Of a stretch of 64,000 nt of DNA, positions 1 to 10,257 are shown in pieces. A model generated the notes under the pieces. That model was not told where the DNA came from. It saw only the letters and a program-made list of their open reading frames with translations, and did not search any database. The stretch comes from Muscardinus avellanarius (lineage: Eukaryota > Chordata > Mammalia > Rodentia > Gliridae). Made by a program: the position numbers and the translations under genes. The stretch spans positions 80,072,211 through 80,136,210 of the forward strand of contig OY726569.1 of NCBI GenBank assembly GCA_963383645.1. The letters are read 5' to 3'. The stretch's first letter is position 1, and every line of letters starts with the position of its first letter.

Positions 1-527
1 CTTCAGCCCCCTTCAGAAGCCAGACGTCGCCAGGGCTAGTGCGGTTGCTGCCTAAATCCAGCAGTCAGTGTACGACTCTTGATCCTGTTCTACTACCCGG
101 GCAGAGAGAGGACAGCTCTCAGTGGGCCAAGAGAACCCTGACACTCTTTCAATTTGATGCCAGCTCTCTACTCGCAGATATGTCCACTTTGGGGACTGGA
201 AATTGGGTGGTGAGGTCTGTTTATTTCAGGGCTGGGATCGAAATCCTCATTCCAAACTGGTCAGTGGTTTAAGATGAAGCTGTGTTTAAACAAACATGGC
301 AAAAAAAAAAAGTTGAGTGAGCTTATGAAATCACTGAGAAAAACTGATGCCCATGAAGCTGCCTGCTGCAGGGGGGTGGGACTAGAGGAAAGGGAGCAGG
401 GGGAAGGGGGAGGAGGCTTCCCACCCCTGCAGCCCCTTTCTAGCACCAGATGGGAGTGGCATCACTTGGAGGCCCTGGCCTTGACCTTTTCCAGAGATGT
501 GGCCACAAGGTAGATTGTTAAGTTTAT

Positions 528-725
528 TGTGTAGTGGGAGAAAGCGCTGGGGTTTCAAACCCAGCTCTGGGTTCAGATCCCAGCCTTGTGTATACTCAAC
601 TTTGGACCAGGGACTTAACCAGTTTTTAGTCTCCTCACTGGTAAATTAGGGATAATCATACATGTCTTGCAGGATTTTTGTAAGAGTGTTGGGTTGAAAT
701 AATAAAAACAGGTAAAATACTTAAT
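528..725 (+). repeat. MIR (ancient tRNA-derived SINE)
   Basis: The MIR order is recognisable: a tRNA-like 5' part with a degraded B box (GGTTCAGATCCCAG), then the core with 'ggaccagggacttaacc' and 'ctcactggtaaattagggataat', then an A/T-rich 3' end. It is strongly diverged, as expected of a pre-eutherian repeat. Confidence 0.75.
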
Positions 726-1442
726 GGAATTTGACACCCAATGCGTCTGGGTATTAGTTTGACATATGCCCACTGGTGCGCGTTTCTGATTTCAGGGGAG
801 ACTCGTGAAGGCTTTAAGCTTCCATTCTGGGCAGGAGGACAGTGGCTGTATGGAGCTTGAGCCCTGCACCAACTAGTAAAGGGAGATGAGCTCGGGGTCA
901 GCTTGCAAGGGTCAGGGCCACAGCGGAGTCCTGGGGGACAGACATGGGAGAGAAGTGTGTGGAGGGGCACAGCAGGGGTGAGCCCGACAGACGCCTTGAT
1001 GAGGGCACTCCTGGCAAGAGAGAGTGGGTGGGAGTTCCTCACCGTGGCTTTGGAGTCAAGCCCTTAGGTCAGAGCTGGAGAACGCAGCCTCCTAATTCCA
1101 CTGTCTGGGATAGAGTACTTCAGACTCAACAGGAAAAGCTGTGCTGGGCTGTGCAAGTGGCAACAGGAAGAACTCAGTGATGGCGGAAAGCATCCGAAAG
1201 TCACAGCACTGCCTGGCTTTGTCCTGGGTCTGAGGCAAAGCTCACAAGCAGAAATGGGTGGACTGGGGCTAGTCTTGCCCATCGCTGCCCCCTGACCAGG
1301 GCTGACGTTCCTTGTGTTTTTTGCTTTTTTTGTTGTTATTGTTGTTTCCTTTTCCTGGTGGGAGGTATGGGTGGGAGCTGTGCCCTTTTGTCCTGTAGAT
1401 AGGACTGACAAGTCAAGGGGCAGCTTGTCAAGAGGATTCTGA

Positions 1443-1654
1443 CCCGGGCATGGTGGCACACGCTTGTGATCCCAGCATTCGAGAGGCTGGGACCGGAGGA
1501 TCATGGCTCACAACCAGCCTCAGCTACTTAGTGAGGCCCTTTGCAACTCAGTGAGATCCTGTTTCAAAATAAAGAATAAAAAATAGGGCTGGAGGTGTAG
1601 CTCAGAGGTAGAATGCCCCTGGGTTCCATCCCAGTACTGCAAAAAAAAAAAAAA
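1443..1654 (+). repeat. Squirrel-type dimeric SINE (7SL/B1-like left arm + ID-like right arm)
   Basis: The left arm reads GGTGGCACACGCTTGT...CCCAGCATTCGAGAGGC, a 7SL-derived pattern. It is joined through 'aaataaagaataaaaaatag' to a tRNA-like right arm with GGTGTAGCTCAGAGGTAGA and GGGTTCCATCCC, then 14 A. This two-arm layout defines the family seen throughout the window and is the main reason for assigning a sciurid-type rodent. Confidence 0.9.
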
Positions 1655-1920
1655 GACATTCTGTCTACAGCAGATGGCTTCATACTTGCCCACTCTTACC
1701 CTTTGTAACATTGATCTTGAAGTAACAAAATAGTTATTTGTGTGATCATTGGTTCATTAAGGTCACAGACAAAAAATTCTATGAAAGCCAACGTCCTAGC
1801 AAATAGCAGAGAGCTTGTCAGACAGCAGGTGCCTGGCAGATGCTAGTGGAATGAACAACTGAATGATGGATCTTGTTAAAGTTAGAAGCGTACAGCTCAA
1901 CTCCTTTGCTCTACTTACAG

Positions 1921-2031
1921 GGAGACAATCCTGGTGGTGTACATCATGACTCTGGTGGGCATGGTGGTGTTCACAGTGACCTTGAACCTGGGACACCTGT
2001 GGGTGGTGTTCCTAACAGCTGGCACGATGGG
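1921..2031 (+). CDS. FLVCR2: FLVCR2 coding exon (internal; first of five in the window)
   Basis: FLVCR2 is a 12-transmembrane major-facilitator transporter of the plasma membrane, known as a blood-brain-barrier choline transporter and earlier reported to move heme. This 111-bp exon (acceptor CTTACAG, donor GTAAGT) reads G + 36 codons + GG. It starts [16 protein letters not shown] and ends LTAGTMG, matching the predicted TM9-TM10 region of the family as I know it. The preference for FLVCR2 over FLVCR1 rests on '[12 protein letters not shown]' and '[13 protein letters not shown]' and on the neighbouring genes. The exon continues in phase into the exon at 3118, completing a glycine codon across the junction. 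Confidence 0.95.
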
Positions 2032-3117
2032 GTAAGTTTCACTTCTCATCTGTTTAACTGGAAAACACCATCCAGGGCCGTGGAGGTGCCAGGATCCTAG
2101 GATGTGATATAGATTCCTTTAGCTGCCTGCTTGCAGACCCCAGAAGATGTGGAAAGGTGCCCAGGGGACTTGGCTCTACTTATGACACTTCAGGCATCCT
2201 GATGTGTCCTCTTGTGTTGCAGTGGAGCATGGAGGGTGTCCTTTAAGACCTCTGGGGTGCTAGGGAATGTTTAGAGCCTTTTTTTTTTTAAGCCTTGCCT
2301 GGGATAGTATAGGGTGAGAGAAAGCACCTGGAGCTGAGAATCAGAAACAATGGGACCCGGTTTCATATTCTGCTGCCAACTCTCTGTTAGACCACAGGCA
2401 AGCCACTGAGCAACCCTGAAGATAAGGATGGCTGCCTCCTAGAGCTGTCAAAAGGGTTGAGAGAATAATGGGTATGAAAATAAGAAGTGTGGTGTAGAAA
2501 GAAGGGCTTAGAATTGGAATTTTTTGTTGGATGAGAAAATATATGCAGTAGGACCCCTGTCACGGGGCCTCTGCTCACCTCCCAGTTACTTTCTTTGGGC
2601 AGTATGAAAGCGTGTGAAGGTGTTAATGTGAGTGTGTGAGAGAGACACAGCTGGCATTCCATCCTTCTCAGCTGGCTATCTCTGGAAGGAAATAAAGAGG
2701 ATCCTGAGCTCCTCCTTCCAGGTCCCAGAGAGCCACAGAGATGCTGCTCAATATCCAGAGACTTCCCACTTCCAGCACAGGGCCTGTGGACCCAGGACAC
2801 AGTCTCCCAGCAGGAAGTGAAACACAGCCAGTGTCCTTGCCTCTCCTGTAAATGCCGAGCCTGTCATTGGTGGCTGGATAGAGAGGCAGCAGGGGATGCT
2901 AGGGGCCCGCTGAGCACAAGGCCTGCATATGGACCTCCTGGTCTGCAGGCCTCTCTCTGTCCCTAGTATAACCATCTAGGGGATGACCAGGTCATCGTGG
3001 GCCTTGAGTGTCTTTATGGGAAAGAAAGCATGGACGTGGGAGTTTAAGGGAAGAGGCAGGCTCCCATCTTTGCTCTGGAAGCTCTCCATCACCTTGTGTC
3101 TCTGATATGGACTTCAG
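2032..3117 (+). other. FLVCR2: FLVCR2 intron
   Basis: A 1,086-bp intron with donor GTAAGT and acceptor ACTTCAG. It contains a diverged MIR at about 2299-2475 and otherwise nothing recognised. Short reading frames here are chance. Confidence 0.85.
2299..2475 (+). repeat. MIR (ancient SINE)
   Basis: Matches the MIR core by order: a tRNA-like head near 'gagctgagaatcag', then 'ccacaggcaagccactgagcaa' (cf. the MIR 'gggcaagttacttaac' block), then 'gataaggatggctgcctcc...gggttgagagaata'. Boundaries are approximate. Confidence 0.65.
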
Positions 3118-3223
3118 CTTCTTTATGACTGGCTATCTCCCGCTGGGGTTCGAGTTTGCTGTGGAGCTCACGTACCCAGAATCAGAGGGCATCTCATCTG
3201 GCCTCCTCAACGTGTCTGCACAG
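3118..3223 (+). CDS. FLVCR2: FLVCR2 coding exon
   Basis: 106 bp, C + 35 codons, beginning [17 protein letters not shown] and ending [10 protein letters not shown]. It holds the family-diagnostic segment [15 protein letters not shown], a conserved loop and helix start of FLVCR transporters. NVS is a possible glycosylation sequon by pattern only; topology decides whether it is exposed. Acceptor TTCAG and donor GTAGAG are intact, and the frame joins the next exon with no split codon. Confidence 0.96.
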
Positions 3224-3344
3224 GTAGAGCCCTGTTGTTTCTCCGTTCCCTGCCCGGTGGGCTGGCATTGCAATATGGCAGCTCACTTCTCCCTAGCAGG
3301 CTGGTGGATACATCTCAGGTCCACTCTTCCTGATGTTTTTCCAG
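3224..3344 (+). other. FLVCR2: FLVCR2 short intron
   Basis: Only 121 bp, with donor GTAGAG and a pyrimidine-rich acceptor TTTTTCCAG. No repeat. The donor is weaker than the GTAAGT-type donors of neighbouring exons. Confidence 0.9.
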
Positions 3345-3456
3345 GTGTTTGGGATCATCTTCACCATCTCCCAGGGCCAGATTATTGAAAACTATGGGAC
3401 CACGCCTGGGAACATCTTCCTGTGTGTTTTCCTCACCCTGGGAGCAGCCCTCACTG
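3345..3456 (+). CDS. FLVCR2: FLVCR2 coding exon
   Basis: 112 bp, 37 codons + G. It encodes [18 protein letters not shown], a turn, then [16 protein letters not shown], i.e. the last two predicted membrane segments (TM11-TM12) of the major-facilitator fold. Acceptor TTTTTCCAG and donor G|GTGAGC are consensus. The trailing G completes an alanine codon with the exon at 3988. Confidence 0.96.
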
Positions 3457-3987
3457 GTGAGCTGGGACCTGAGGGCAAGATGCGTTTCAGGCTGTTTGGG
3501 GACCAGGCCATTGGCAATTCGGGACCCCAGTCTCTTCATTGATCTTGTGATAGGGACAATACAGGGGGACAGATGGGAGGCCCTGCTGGGAAATCTGCTT
3601 GAAGGGGTGTGACATGTTTTGGTAGAAGAACCATGGACTATCGATCTAGGAGACCCAGTTTGAATGTCAAACTGAAGCTGAGGTCTATGGCTGTTGGCCT
3701 TGGGCAAATGGACCTACCTCTAGGTGCCTCGGCTTCCTAATCTGTAAATTGTGATGTTTATAGCGATGTGTGTTAAGGCTTTGGCAAATATAAGTGACCC
3801 ATGAGGGTTAGCCAGTGGCCTTAATGATGTGTGCCTCCCAGGGACAGCAGTGGTCCTGGGGGCTTTATTGAACCAGGTGCTGGTGCCCCTAGCTCCCTTG
3901 AAGATCTGAGGTAGTTAGGGGTTCCCATGACCCTGAGGAGAGTGGGGGTCACTGTCTGTCTTTGTCACTCTTCCTTTCCCTTCTCAG
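3457..3987 (+). other. FLVCR2: FLVCR2 intron with MIR
   Basis: 531-bp intron. About 3618-3795 resembles MIR, with 'ggccttgggcaaatggacctacctct' and 'cctaatctgtaaattgtgatg' in MIR order. Nothing else recognised. Confidence 0.75.
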
Positions 3988-4043
3988 CATTCATTAGGGC
4001 GGATCTCCGTAGGCAAAAGGCAAACAAAGAATATCCCGAGACT
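3988..4043 (+). CDS. FLVCR2: FLVCR2 coding exon (start of cytoplasmic tail)
   Basis: A 56-bp exon, CA + 18 codons, reading (A)FIRADLRRQKANKEYPET. The IRADLRRQ motif directly after TM12 is the positively charged cytoplasmic boundary seen in FLVCR proteins. Acceptor CTTCTCAG and donor GTGAGT are intact. It ends in phase 0 and joins the terminal exon more than 6 kb away. Confidence 0.93.
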
Positions 4044-4250
4044 GTGAGTATGTGGAAACTTGGTGGGGCCCAGCTGGGGCCTGGGCTTGTGATGAGGATG
4101 TGGCATCGGGGGGCCCTGGGGAGCTCCCAAAGGGACTGGTGTTGTGGTGCCGTGAAACTGGCTCAACCTCTTACATACATGGATCCCAAAGGTCTCCTGG
4201 GTGGGCATTTGGCCTTGTTTTTCTGCTATGATGATGATGATTTGTGTGTG

Positions 4251-4433
4251 TGGTGCTGGGAACTGAATCCAGGGGGGCAGTCTACCTCTGAGCTATACTC
4301 CCAGACCTATTTTTTTATTCTTAATTTTGAAACAGAGTCTCACTGAGTAGCTGAGGCTGGCCACAAACCTGCAATCTTCCTGTCTCAGCCTCCCAGGTAC
4401 TGGGATTACAAGTGTGTGCCACCACACCCAGCT
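4251..4433 (-). repeat. Squirrel-type SINE, reverse
   Basis: Reads from the ID arm (GTGCTGGGAACTGAATCC, 'ctctgagctatactcccag') to the 7SL arm (CCTCCCAGGTACTGGGATTA, 'gtgccaccaca'). Confidence 0.85.
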
Positions 4434-4442
4434 CCTATTTTA

Positions 4443-4797
4443 TTTTTGTTTTGAAACAGAGTCTCACAGCTGGGCGTGGTGGCGCACGCTTGTAATCCCC
4501 GCGCTTGGGAGGCAGAGACAGGAGGATCGCGCAGGTTCGAAGCCAGCCGCGCGCGCTGGCTTAAGAGACTCTGTTTCCAAATAAAAATGTAAAAATAGGT
4601 CTGGGAGTGTAGCCCAGAGGTAGAAGGGCTTCCAGGAACCCCAGTACCACCCCCAAAAAAAGTTAAAAAATGAAACAGAGTCTCACTAAGTTGCTGATAG
4701 CCTCACTAAGTTGCTGAGGCTGCTCGTGAACCTGCGATCCTCCTTATCTCAGCCTCCCAAGTACTGGGATTACAGGTGTGTGCTACCACACTGGGCT
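4443..4797 (-). repeat. Reverse SINE left arm split by a younger SINE
   Basis: The reverse 7SL-like arm ('gaaacagagtctcac' ... 'tactgggattacaggtgtg') is interrupted between 4468 and 4670 by a forward SINE. The 16-bp host sequence TGAAACAGAGTCTCAC occurs on both sides (4452-4467 and 4671-4686). Confidence 0.9.
4468..4670 (+). mobile_element. Young forward SINE with perfect 16-bp target-site duplication
   Basis: Full dimer: GCTGGGCGTGGTGGCGCAC start, the diagnostic 'cgcgcgctggcttaagaga' of one subfamily, then 'ggtctgggagtgtagcccagaggtagaag', ending in an A-rich tail. The flanking duplication is identical at both ends, so the insertion is later than the host SINE and comparatively recent. Confidence 0.92.
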
Positions 4798-5231
4798 TTC
4801 CTGCTATTCTTTTCAGGGCTCTTCTGCTTCCTATCCTCCTCCTGACTCCCCTACTGTGGTCCCCAGAGCACACCACTGTTGTCTGCCAAGCAGTGCCCGC
4901 CTCCTGGATCCTGAGTCAAGTCCTGCATCCCTGGCTCCACTCCTGTGGGGCTGGGTTTAGTGGCAGGGGAGGGAAAGTGGGAGCCTGGCTTGACCACTTT
5001 GTCATGGCAGTGGTGCCTCTAGGGCAGGGTTCTCTTGGCACGTGACACCCCCTAGGCAGGGCCCTGAGGATGGAGCCAGTCCGTTGGCAGTGAGGCTCTA
5101 AAGGGCAAGTTGGGAACAAGAGATGGAAGCATGTGGTGAGGGGAGAGGACCGGGAATGTGAGCCAGAGCAGAAAAGTGTTTCCCACCTGCTCTGATCAGC
5201 TGAAAACCACTTCAATAAAAATGGTAGGTAT

Positions 5232-5413
5232 CAAACCAGGTGCAGTGGCTCTCACCTGTAATTCTGGTTCTTGGGAGGTTGAGATAAGAAGATTACAAGT
5301 TTGATCTCTGCTTTCAGCATGTGGTAACTTAGTGAGACTCTGTTTTGAAAAAAAGGGGGGTTAGAGGTGTAGCTTAGACATAGAACTTCTGTGGGTTCAG
5401 TCTCCAGTACCCC
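5232..5413 (+). repeat. Diverged forward SINE with CA-repeat tail
   Basis: 'ccaggtgcagtggctctcacctgtaattc' left arm, then 'ggtgtagcttagacatagaa' and 'gggttcagtctccagtac' right arm. The tail has turned into an interrupted CACA/CATGCA microsatellite (about 5414-5506). Confidence 0.8.
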
Positions 5414-5977
5414 CACATGCACACGCACACATATGTGCACACACATGCACACACATATGCGCACACACATGCACACACACGTATGCGCACACACATGCAC
5501 ACATGTACATTAGGGATCAGCTCTGAGCAAAGATGTAAGGAATATCAAATCTGAGGAGGAGTAAAAGTAAGATATTTCTTTTTAAAAGAACAAAACAACA
5601 TACTTATTACAGAGATAGTACAAAGACCTAGGAAGTGTACAAGATTTAAAAGTTAAGTTATCATCCTATCATCTAGAGATAAGATGCCACCATGTTTCAC
5701 ATCTGACTGTGGATATGAGTGTGCATATGAGTGCATATGAGTGTGGGTATGATTGTTTCCTTTTAAGAGCAGAAATGGAATCCACTCTTTCTTTTTTATT
5801 TACTGAAAACACTATCAGGCTACTAGTCTTCTACAGCATATATTTAATGACGGCACAGCTTCCCATTATATGGATAAGTTATGATTTGTTTAACAGTTTT
5901 CTTGTCTTGTTAATCAGGATTTTTTCTGGTTGTTATAAATAATGTTGTATCTAATATGTTAGAGGCTGTTTCTTTGT

Positions 5978-5987
5978 GTGTGTATAC

Positions 5988-6020
<33 letters not shown>
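5978..6020. repeat. TG/GC dinucleotide microsatellite
   Basis: (TG)n with a short CGCGCA end, followed directly by a reverse ID-like fragment to about 6110 ('gtgctggaaatgagatcc', 'cctctgagctaccaca'). Confidence 0.85.
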
Positions 6021-6227
6021 CACATGCTACAGTGCTGGAAATGAGATCCAAGGCATCATACCTCCTAGGCACGCCTTTGCCTCTGAGCTACCACACCGAG
6101 CTTGCATGCTTTTTAGTGTATAGTATTTCCTTAGAAAATAATCAGTATAGATCAATGGTCATACAAATTTTTAAGATGTTTTTTACAGCATTAGATATTG
6201 AACCCAGGGGAATTTTTCACCCCCAGT

Positions 6228-6333
6228 CCTTTTCTTCCTTCTTTCCTTCCTCCCTCCCTCCCCCCCTCCCTCTCTATCTCTCTCTCCCTTTCTTTTTCTT
6301 TCTTTCCTTCTTTCTTTCTTTTTTTTTTTTTTT
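6228..6333. repeat. Polypyrimidine CTTT/CCTC tract
   Basis: About 100 bases of nearly pure C/T on the + strand, built from CTTT, CTTCC and CCTC units, ending in a T run that is the A-tail of the next reverse SINE. Such tracts can form triplex structures; that is general knowledge, not shown here. Confidence 0.85.
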
Positions 6334-6692
6334 GGTACTGGGGATGGAACCCAGGAGCATTCTACCTCCAAGCTACACCCCTCGCCCTATTTTTTATTCC
6401 TTATTTTGAAACGGTTTCACTGAGTTGCAAAGGGCCTCACTAAGCAGCTGAGGCTCTCCACGAACTGTGATCCTCCTGTCTCAGCCTCCCAAATGATGGG
6501 ATTTACAAGCGTGCGCCACCATGCCTGGCTCCTTTTCAATGTTTATTTTTGTTTGTTTGTTTGTTTTGAAACAGGTTCTTGCTAGGTTGCTGAGAGTCTT
6601 GCTAAATTTCTGAGGTTGGCCTCAAACTTGTGATCCTCTTGTCTGAGTCTCTCAAGTACTAGAATTACAGGCACATGCCACCACGCCTGGCT
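6320..6692 (-). repeat. Two adjacent reverse SINEs
   Basis: The first (6320-6530) is a complete reverse dimer from GGTACTGGGGATGGAACCC to 'gcgccaccatgcctggct'. The second (6541-6692) is only the 7SL-like arm preceded by TTTG repeats. Confidence 0.88.
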
Positions 6693-6745
6693 ATTTTCAA
6701 GATTTTATGTGTCACTAAATTGCCTTCTAGAAAGATACTGTCAAA

Positions 6746-7055
6746 GCCAGGAGTGGTGTTGCATGACTGTGATTCCTGTACTTGGGTGGTAGAGACAGGA
6801 GGATCATTTGAAGACAGCCTCAGACACTTAACAAGACCTTGTTTCAAAATAAAAAATAAAGCCGGGCATGGTGGCGCATGCTTGTAATCCCCGCACTTGG
6901 GAGGCTGAGACGGGAGGATCGCGTAGGTTCGAAGCCAGCCTCAGCTGCTTAGTGAGGCTCTCGGCAACCTAGTGAGACCCTGTTTCCAAATAAATATAAT
7001 ATAGGTCTGGGAGTATAGCCCGGAGGTAGAAAGCTTCTGGGTTCCTCCCCCAGTA

Positions 7056-7100
<45 letters not shown>

Positions 7101-7161
7101 GATAAGTCTGGGAGTATAGCTCAGAAATAGAATGCTCTTGGATTCAATCCCTAGCACCACA

Positions 7162-7211
<50 letters not shown>
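6746..7211 (+). repeat. Cluster of three forward SINE units with long A tail
   Basis: 6746-6860: left arm with A-rich end. 6861-7058: full dimer ending in a (CA)n tail (7059-7098). 7100-7175: ID-type right arm with its own (CA)n and an uninterrupted A run of about 35 (7176-7211), then GGAA repeats. The series looks like successive insertions into A-rich tails. Confidence 0.88.
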
Positions 7212-7213
<2 letters not shown>

Positions 7214-7973
7214 AAGGAAGGAAGAAATAGCACCACCAGTGTATATCCTAATGGCAGTGTATAGAGCGCCAATGCTGAGCATTTGTCATTTTGAAAAATC
7301 TTTGCCAATTTTCTAGGGCAAAAATGGTTATCTGCAAGAGGTGTTTTTAGCAGTTAAGGGTGTGTGTTGGCAGTTAGATGAGAATCCTTAGTTCTTTACT
7401 ATTTATCCTCTGATATCACATTGTTAGGTTGGCAGGAAGGAGCGGGTGGCACGTGGAAGGAAGAGCCTAGAGTAAGATATTCCCTGGGAGACAGGGAAGG
7501 CTGTAAAGCAGGAACCATGTTCTCTGGACGCGCAGGCAGACAGAGGGCCACCGAGGGTCGGGGTGCTCACCTTGATGTGCATAAGGATGTAATGATTTGG
7601 TACTCTTTGGTCAATAAATATATAATAAGCCTGGGAAAAGGTATGTAATAAAACAGGATAGATTTTTTTGGTGAAAAGCTTTCAATTTGGAATGTGACAT
7701 GTTGTGTGAGTACATGAAATTTTGCTGTGTTTATTTTATAATCTGTTTATATTGGCAGATGTAGGCAAACAGAAAGAAAACAAATAGAAGTCACCTATAA
7801 TTCTACCTCCAAGAGATAACCTACTAGCCCTTTAGTTCGTTTTCCAGTGCTGTAATCTTTGGGTGTGCTCCTGTATATTTCGTTTTCTACTCGATTTTCT
7901 GCTGAACATAACTATATAAACTTTCCACCACATAATTTTACTCTACCACAACATCATATCGATCTCTCTTTAT

Positions 7974-8000
7974 ATACACACATCTACACACACACACACA

Positions 8001-8033
<33 letters not shown>
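7974..8033. repeat. CA dinucleotide microsatellite
   Basis: About 60 bases of (CA)n, interrupted once by 'taca'. Confidence 0.9.
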
Positions 8034-9271
8034 TTCCCATCTTCTCAACTATTTCTTTTGTTTTAGTATTTTACTATTTTTTCAGTCAGATCCTTGTGCA
8101 CATGGTCCAGGTTTTTAAGTCAAGGTCGGAGTTCTTGGCTTCTTGAAGTCTTCTTGAATCTGGGGTATTGGAAACAGTGCTAAGTAGGAGTAGGAGCCTT
8201 CAGTTCTTGTAGGGGTGCTCAACTGTCCTGTGTCTGTGGACTTGACCAGCATTCTTGACCATTTGGTGCTAAGGGTGGGGTCAGAGTCAGCTAGGGCTGA
8301 CCCCAGTGAGGAAGCCGTGGCCATCACAGAGCATCCTCCTCTGGAGGCCTGTCATTGCACACCCATGGGGGTCAGTGTAACTTGGAGACCTGCAGACACA
8401 TATATTGTCAGATATAGTCACATCTGCTCTCTCTGTACATTGATGAGATGTATAGTTTAGTAAAAAGAGATAGAACTTCTAGGGCAGAGATAATAACTGA
8501 TCTTGACTAACAATCTTTTGGGCTTGGGTTTCCATTTTTTCCCCACACACATAGGTAGGAGCTGTGCTTTTGTCCCTACTAACCCATTTCTGATTGTAAT
8601 TTTAGGAGATGGCTTTGGAGGAGGGAGGTGTGTATGAGTTCTGTGTGTACATATGTGTACATTCATGTGTGCCCATGTGTGGATGTGTCAGAGAGAGGGG
8701 AGAGAGAGTCTCACTGACTGACTTGAGTTAGCTGTGGCCTGCATGAAGGCTCCCCAGGCCCGAGCTGACCTGGTGCAAAGGCTAGCAAGACTCCAAGTGG
8801 AAGGGTTGTATTCCTACAGCTGTGGCCCTTGCCGTGAACTGGCTCTGAGACACTCGAGGGAGAGAGCACGCTGCCCAGTTGGCACTGGCACTAGCTTGGC
8901 CCTGCAGTGCTCTTCCAAGCCTTGAGTGGTGTCGGCTGTCCAGCGCTGTGTCTATGCCCAAGTCCCCCTAGATTTTTAGAATACTCATTGTGGGAACAGG
9001 CAAAGCATTTTTTAAAACAACTGACAAGTGCTCACATTGGCAGTATGTCCCAGGGACCCCACAGGATCATTTCCAGGCCACGTTTAATTCCAAGTCCACT
9101 GAACAAGTGCAACTAGGAAGACTCTTCTGCTGAAATGAATCCTGTGCCACCCTTCCCTGAGAAAGCCAAGGCCAAACCGCCTCCAAGGCTTTTCCCCCTA
9201 TGCATAGCATATGAAGACAGCCAGTGAGCTTTATGTGCAATTACACATGCTGTCTTTAAAACTCTCCTCAG

Positions 9272-9462
9272 AGAGGAGGAAGGCTGAACTTGATTAATGA
9301 GGGCATACATCTGAATACGTGTAAAATTATGAATATGGCATGGTTACCCTGGACAACCATTGGTGGGAGGGGGGAAGGGAAAATGGGGGTGGGGGGGAGA
9401 GGGCACCAAGTATAGTTTAAATGTATACCATTTATGTTCAATAAAAAATTTGTAAAAAAAAG
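9272..9462 (+). mobile_element. 5'-truncated L1 tail with perfect 14-bp target-site duplication
   Basis: AAAACTCTCCTCAG occurs at 9258-9271 and again at 9463-9476. Between them lies a G-rich segment ('tggtgggaggggggaagg', 'gggggtggggggg') followed by TTCAATAAAAAATTTG and an A run: a LINE 3' untranslated tail with a poly(A) signal. It differs from the L1 tail type at 48985-49382 and 53937-54118. Confidence 0.85.
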
Positions 9463-9476
9463 AAAACTCTCCTCAG

Positions 9477-9715
9477 CCGGCTGTGGCGGCACACAACTGT
9501 AATCCTAGTATTTGGAGGGTTGAGAGAGGAGGATTGTAGGTTTGAGGCCAGCCTCAGCAACTTAGTGAGATTCTCATCAACATAGCAAGACCCTATTTCA
9601 GGATAAAAAAAAAATAAGAAAAAAAGGGCCAAGGTACTTGTAGCTCAGAGGTAGAACGCCCCTGGCACCCAGTACTAGTACCCCAATCCCCAGTGCCAAA
9701 AACCAAATAAAAAAC
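9477..9715 (+). repeat. Forward dimeric SINE
   Basis: Starts directly after the L1 target-site repeat with CCGGCTGTGGCGGCACAC. Both arms are present and the tail is A-rich. Confidence 0.85.
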
Positions 9716-9985
9716 AACTTCTCTGTGGCATCCATGCTATGCACACTATACTACTACTTCTCATGCTGGGGGTTCCCTCCAAATGGGGGTGGTGGGAAAT
9801 TTTGAGGGACTGGAAACCTGGCGCCTCCAGCAGCTTTGAGGATGTGAGTTTGGGGCTGTGAATGGGGAGGCAAAGTGGGCTTACTTCTGTTTGCATCCTG
9901 AGAGCCTAGTACAGTGCACTCGGTATAGGATGGTCTGTGTGGCCATGGTATCACAGGTGGTTGGCCTTTAGTGTTTTGATGAGTG

Positions 9986-9988
<3 letters not shown>

Positions 9989-10017
<29 letters not shown>
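9989..10017. repeat. TG microsatellite
   Basis: (TG)n of about 29 bases, 175 bp upstream of the terminal FLVCR2 exon. Confidence 0.9.
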
Positions 10018-10021
<4 letters not shown>

Positions 10022-10191
10022 GCATTTACGGAAAGGTGGGTTGATGCTTCTTTTGTCCCCTTTGTCTGCTTTTGGCGATGCTCAGTGGCCTCTGGCTCTT
10101 AGACTCTCACTGATTAGAGTCACCGACAGGCTCCAGCCAGAGTGGGGTCCTGTGCCTTTTACCCACCGCTGTCTGCTTTTTTGCCTTGTAG

Positions 10192-10257
10192 AAAGTCCAG
10201 GAGGAGGAGAGCAACATAAGCAAGCCACCCACCATTGTATCGGAGGATCACTTCTGA
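10192..10257 (+). CDS. FLVCR2: FLVCR2 terminal coding exon (C-terminus)
   Basis: Acceptor TTGCCTTGTAG. 21 codons and TGA (10255-10257) encode the cytoplasmic C-terminus KVQEEESNISKPPTIVSEDH plus a final F. The acidic EEES stretch and the -VSEDH- ending agree with the FLVCR2 tail as I remember it and separate it from FLVCR1. The tail is the least conserved part, so identity rests on the last residues and on phase-0 joining to the exon at 3988. Confidence 0.88.
   Translation, partial: KVQEEESNISKPPTIVSEDHF

Larger units (their letters stand above)
1..1920 (+). other. FLVCR2: FLVCR2 intron (3' part; window starts inside it)
   Basis: No coding exon is visible before the acceptor at 1919-1920. 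The preceding FLVCR2 exon must end in phase 2, because the next exon begins with the last base of a lysine codon, and it is not in the window. The stretch holds one ancient MIR and one squirrel-type SINE (listed separately); the remainder is unrecognised intron sequence. Confidence 0.8.
4044..10191 (+). other. FLVCR2: FLVCR2 last intron, repeat-rich
   Basis: A 6.1-kb intron holding at least ten SINE copies in both orientations (4251-7211 and 9477-9715), CA/TG microsatellites near 5414, 5982, 7059, 7980 and 9989, and a 191-bp L1 tail at 9272-9462. The stretches 5500-5970, 7212-7970 and 8040-9257 show nothing I recognise. Numerous small frames are chance or SINE-derived. Confidence 0.8.

Noticed and set aside
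656..1042. 128-codon - strand frame at the left end
   Set aside because: It overlaps a MIR and intron sequence, has no family resemblance and has low-complexity Ser/Pro composition.
1064..1504. 146-codon - strand frame
   Set aside because: Its N-terminal part is translated SINE sequence, and it lies inside an FLVCR2 intron.
5978..8033. Frames and motifs formed by TG/CA repeats (Cys-Val or Thr-His runs)
   Set aside because: Pure translation of dinucleotide microsatellites.
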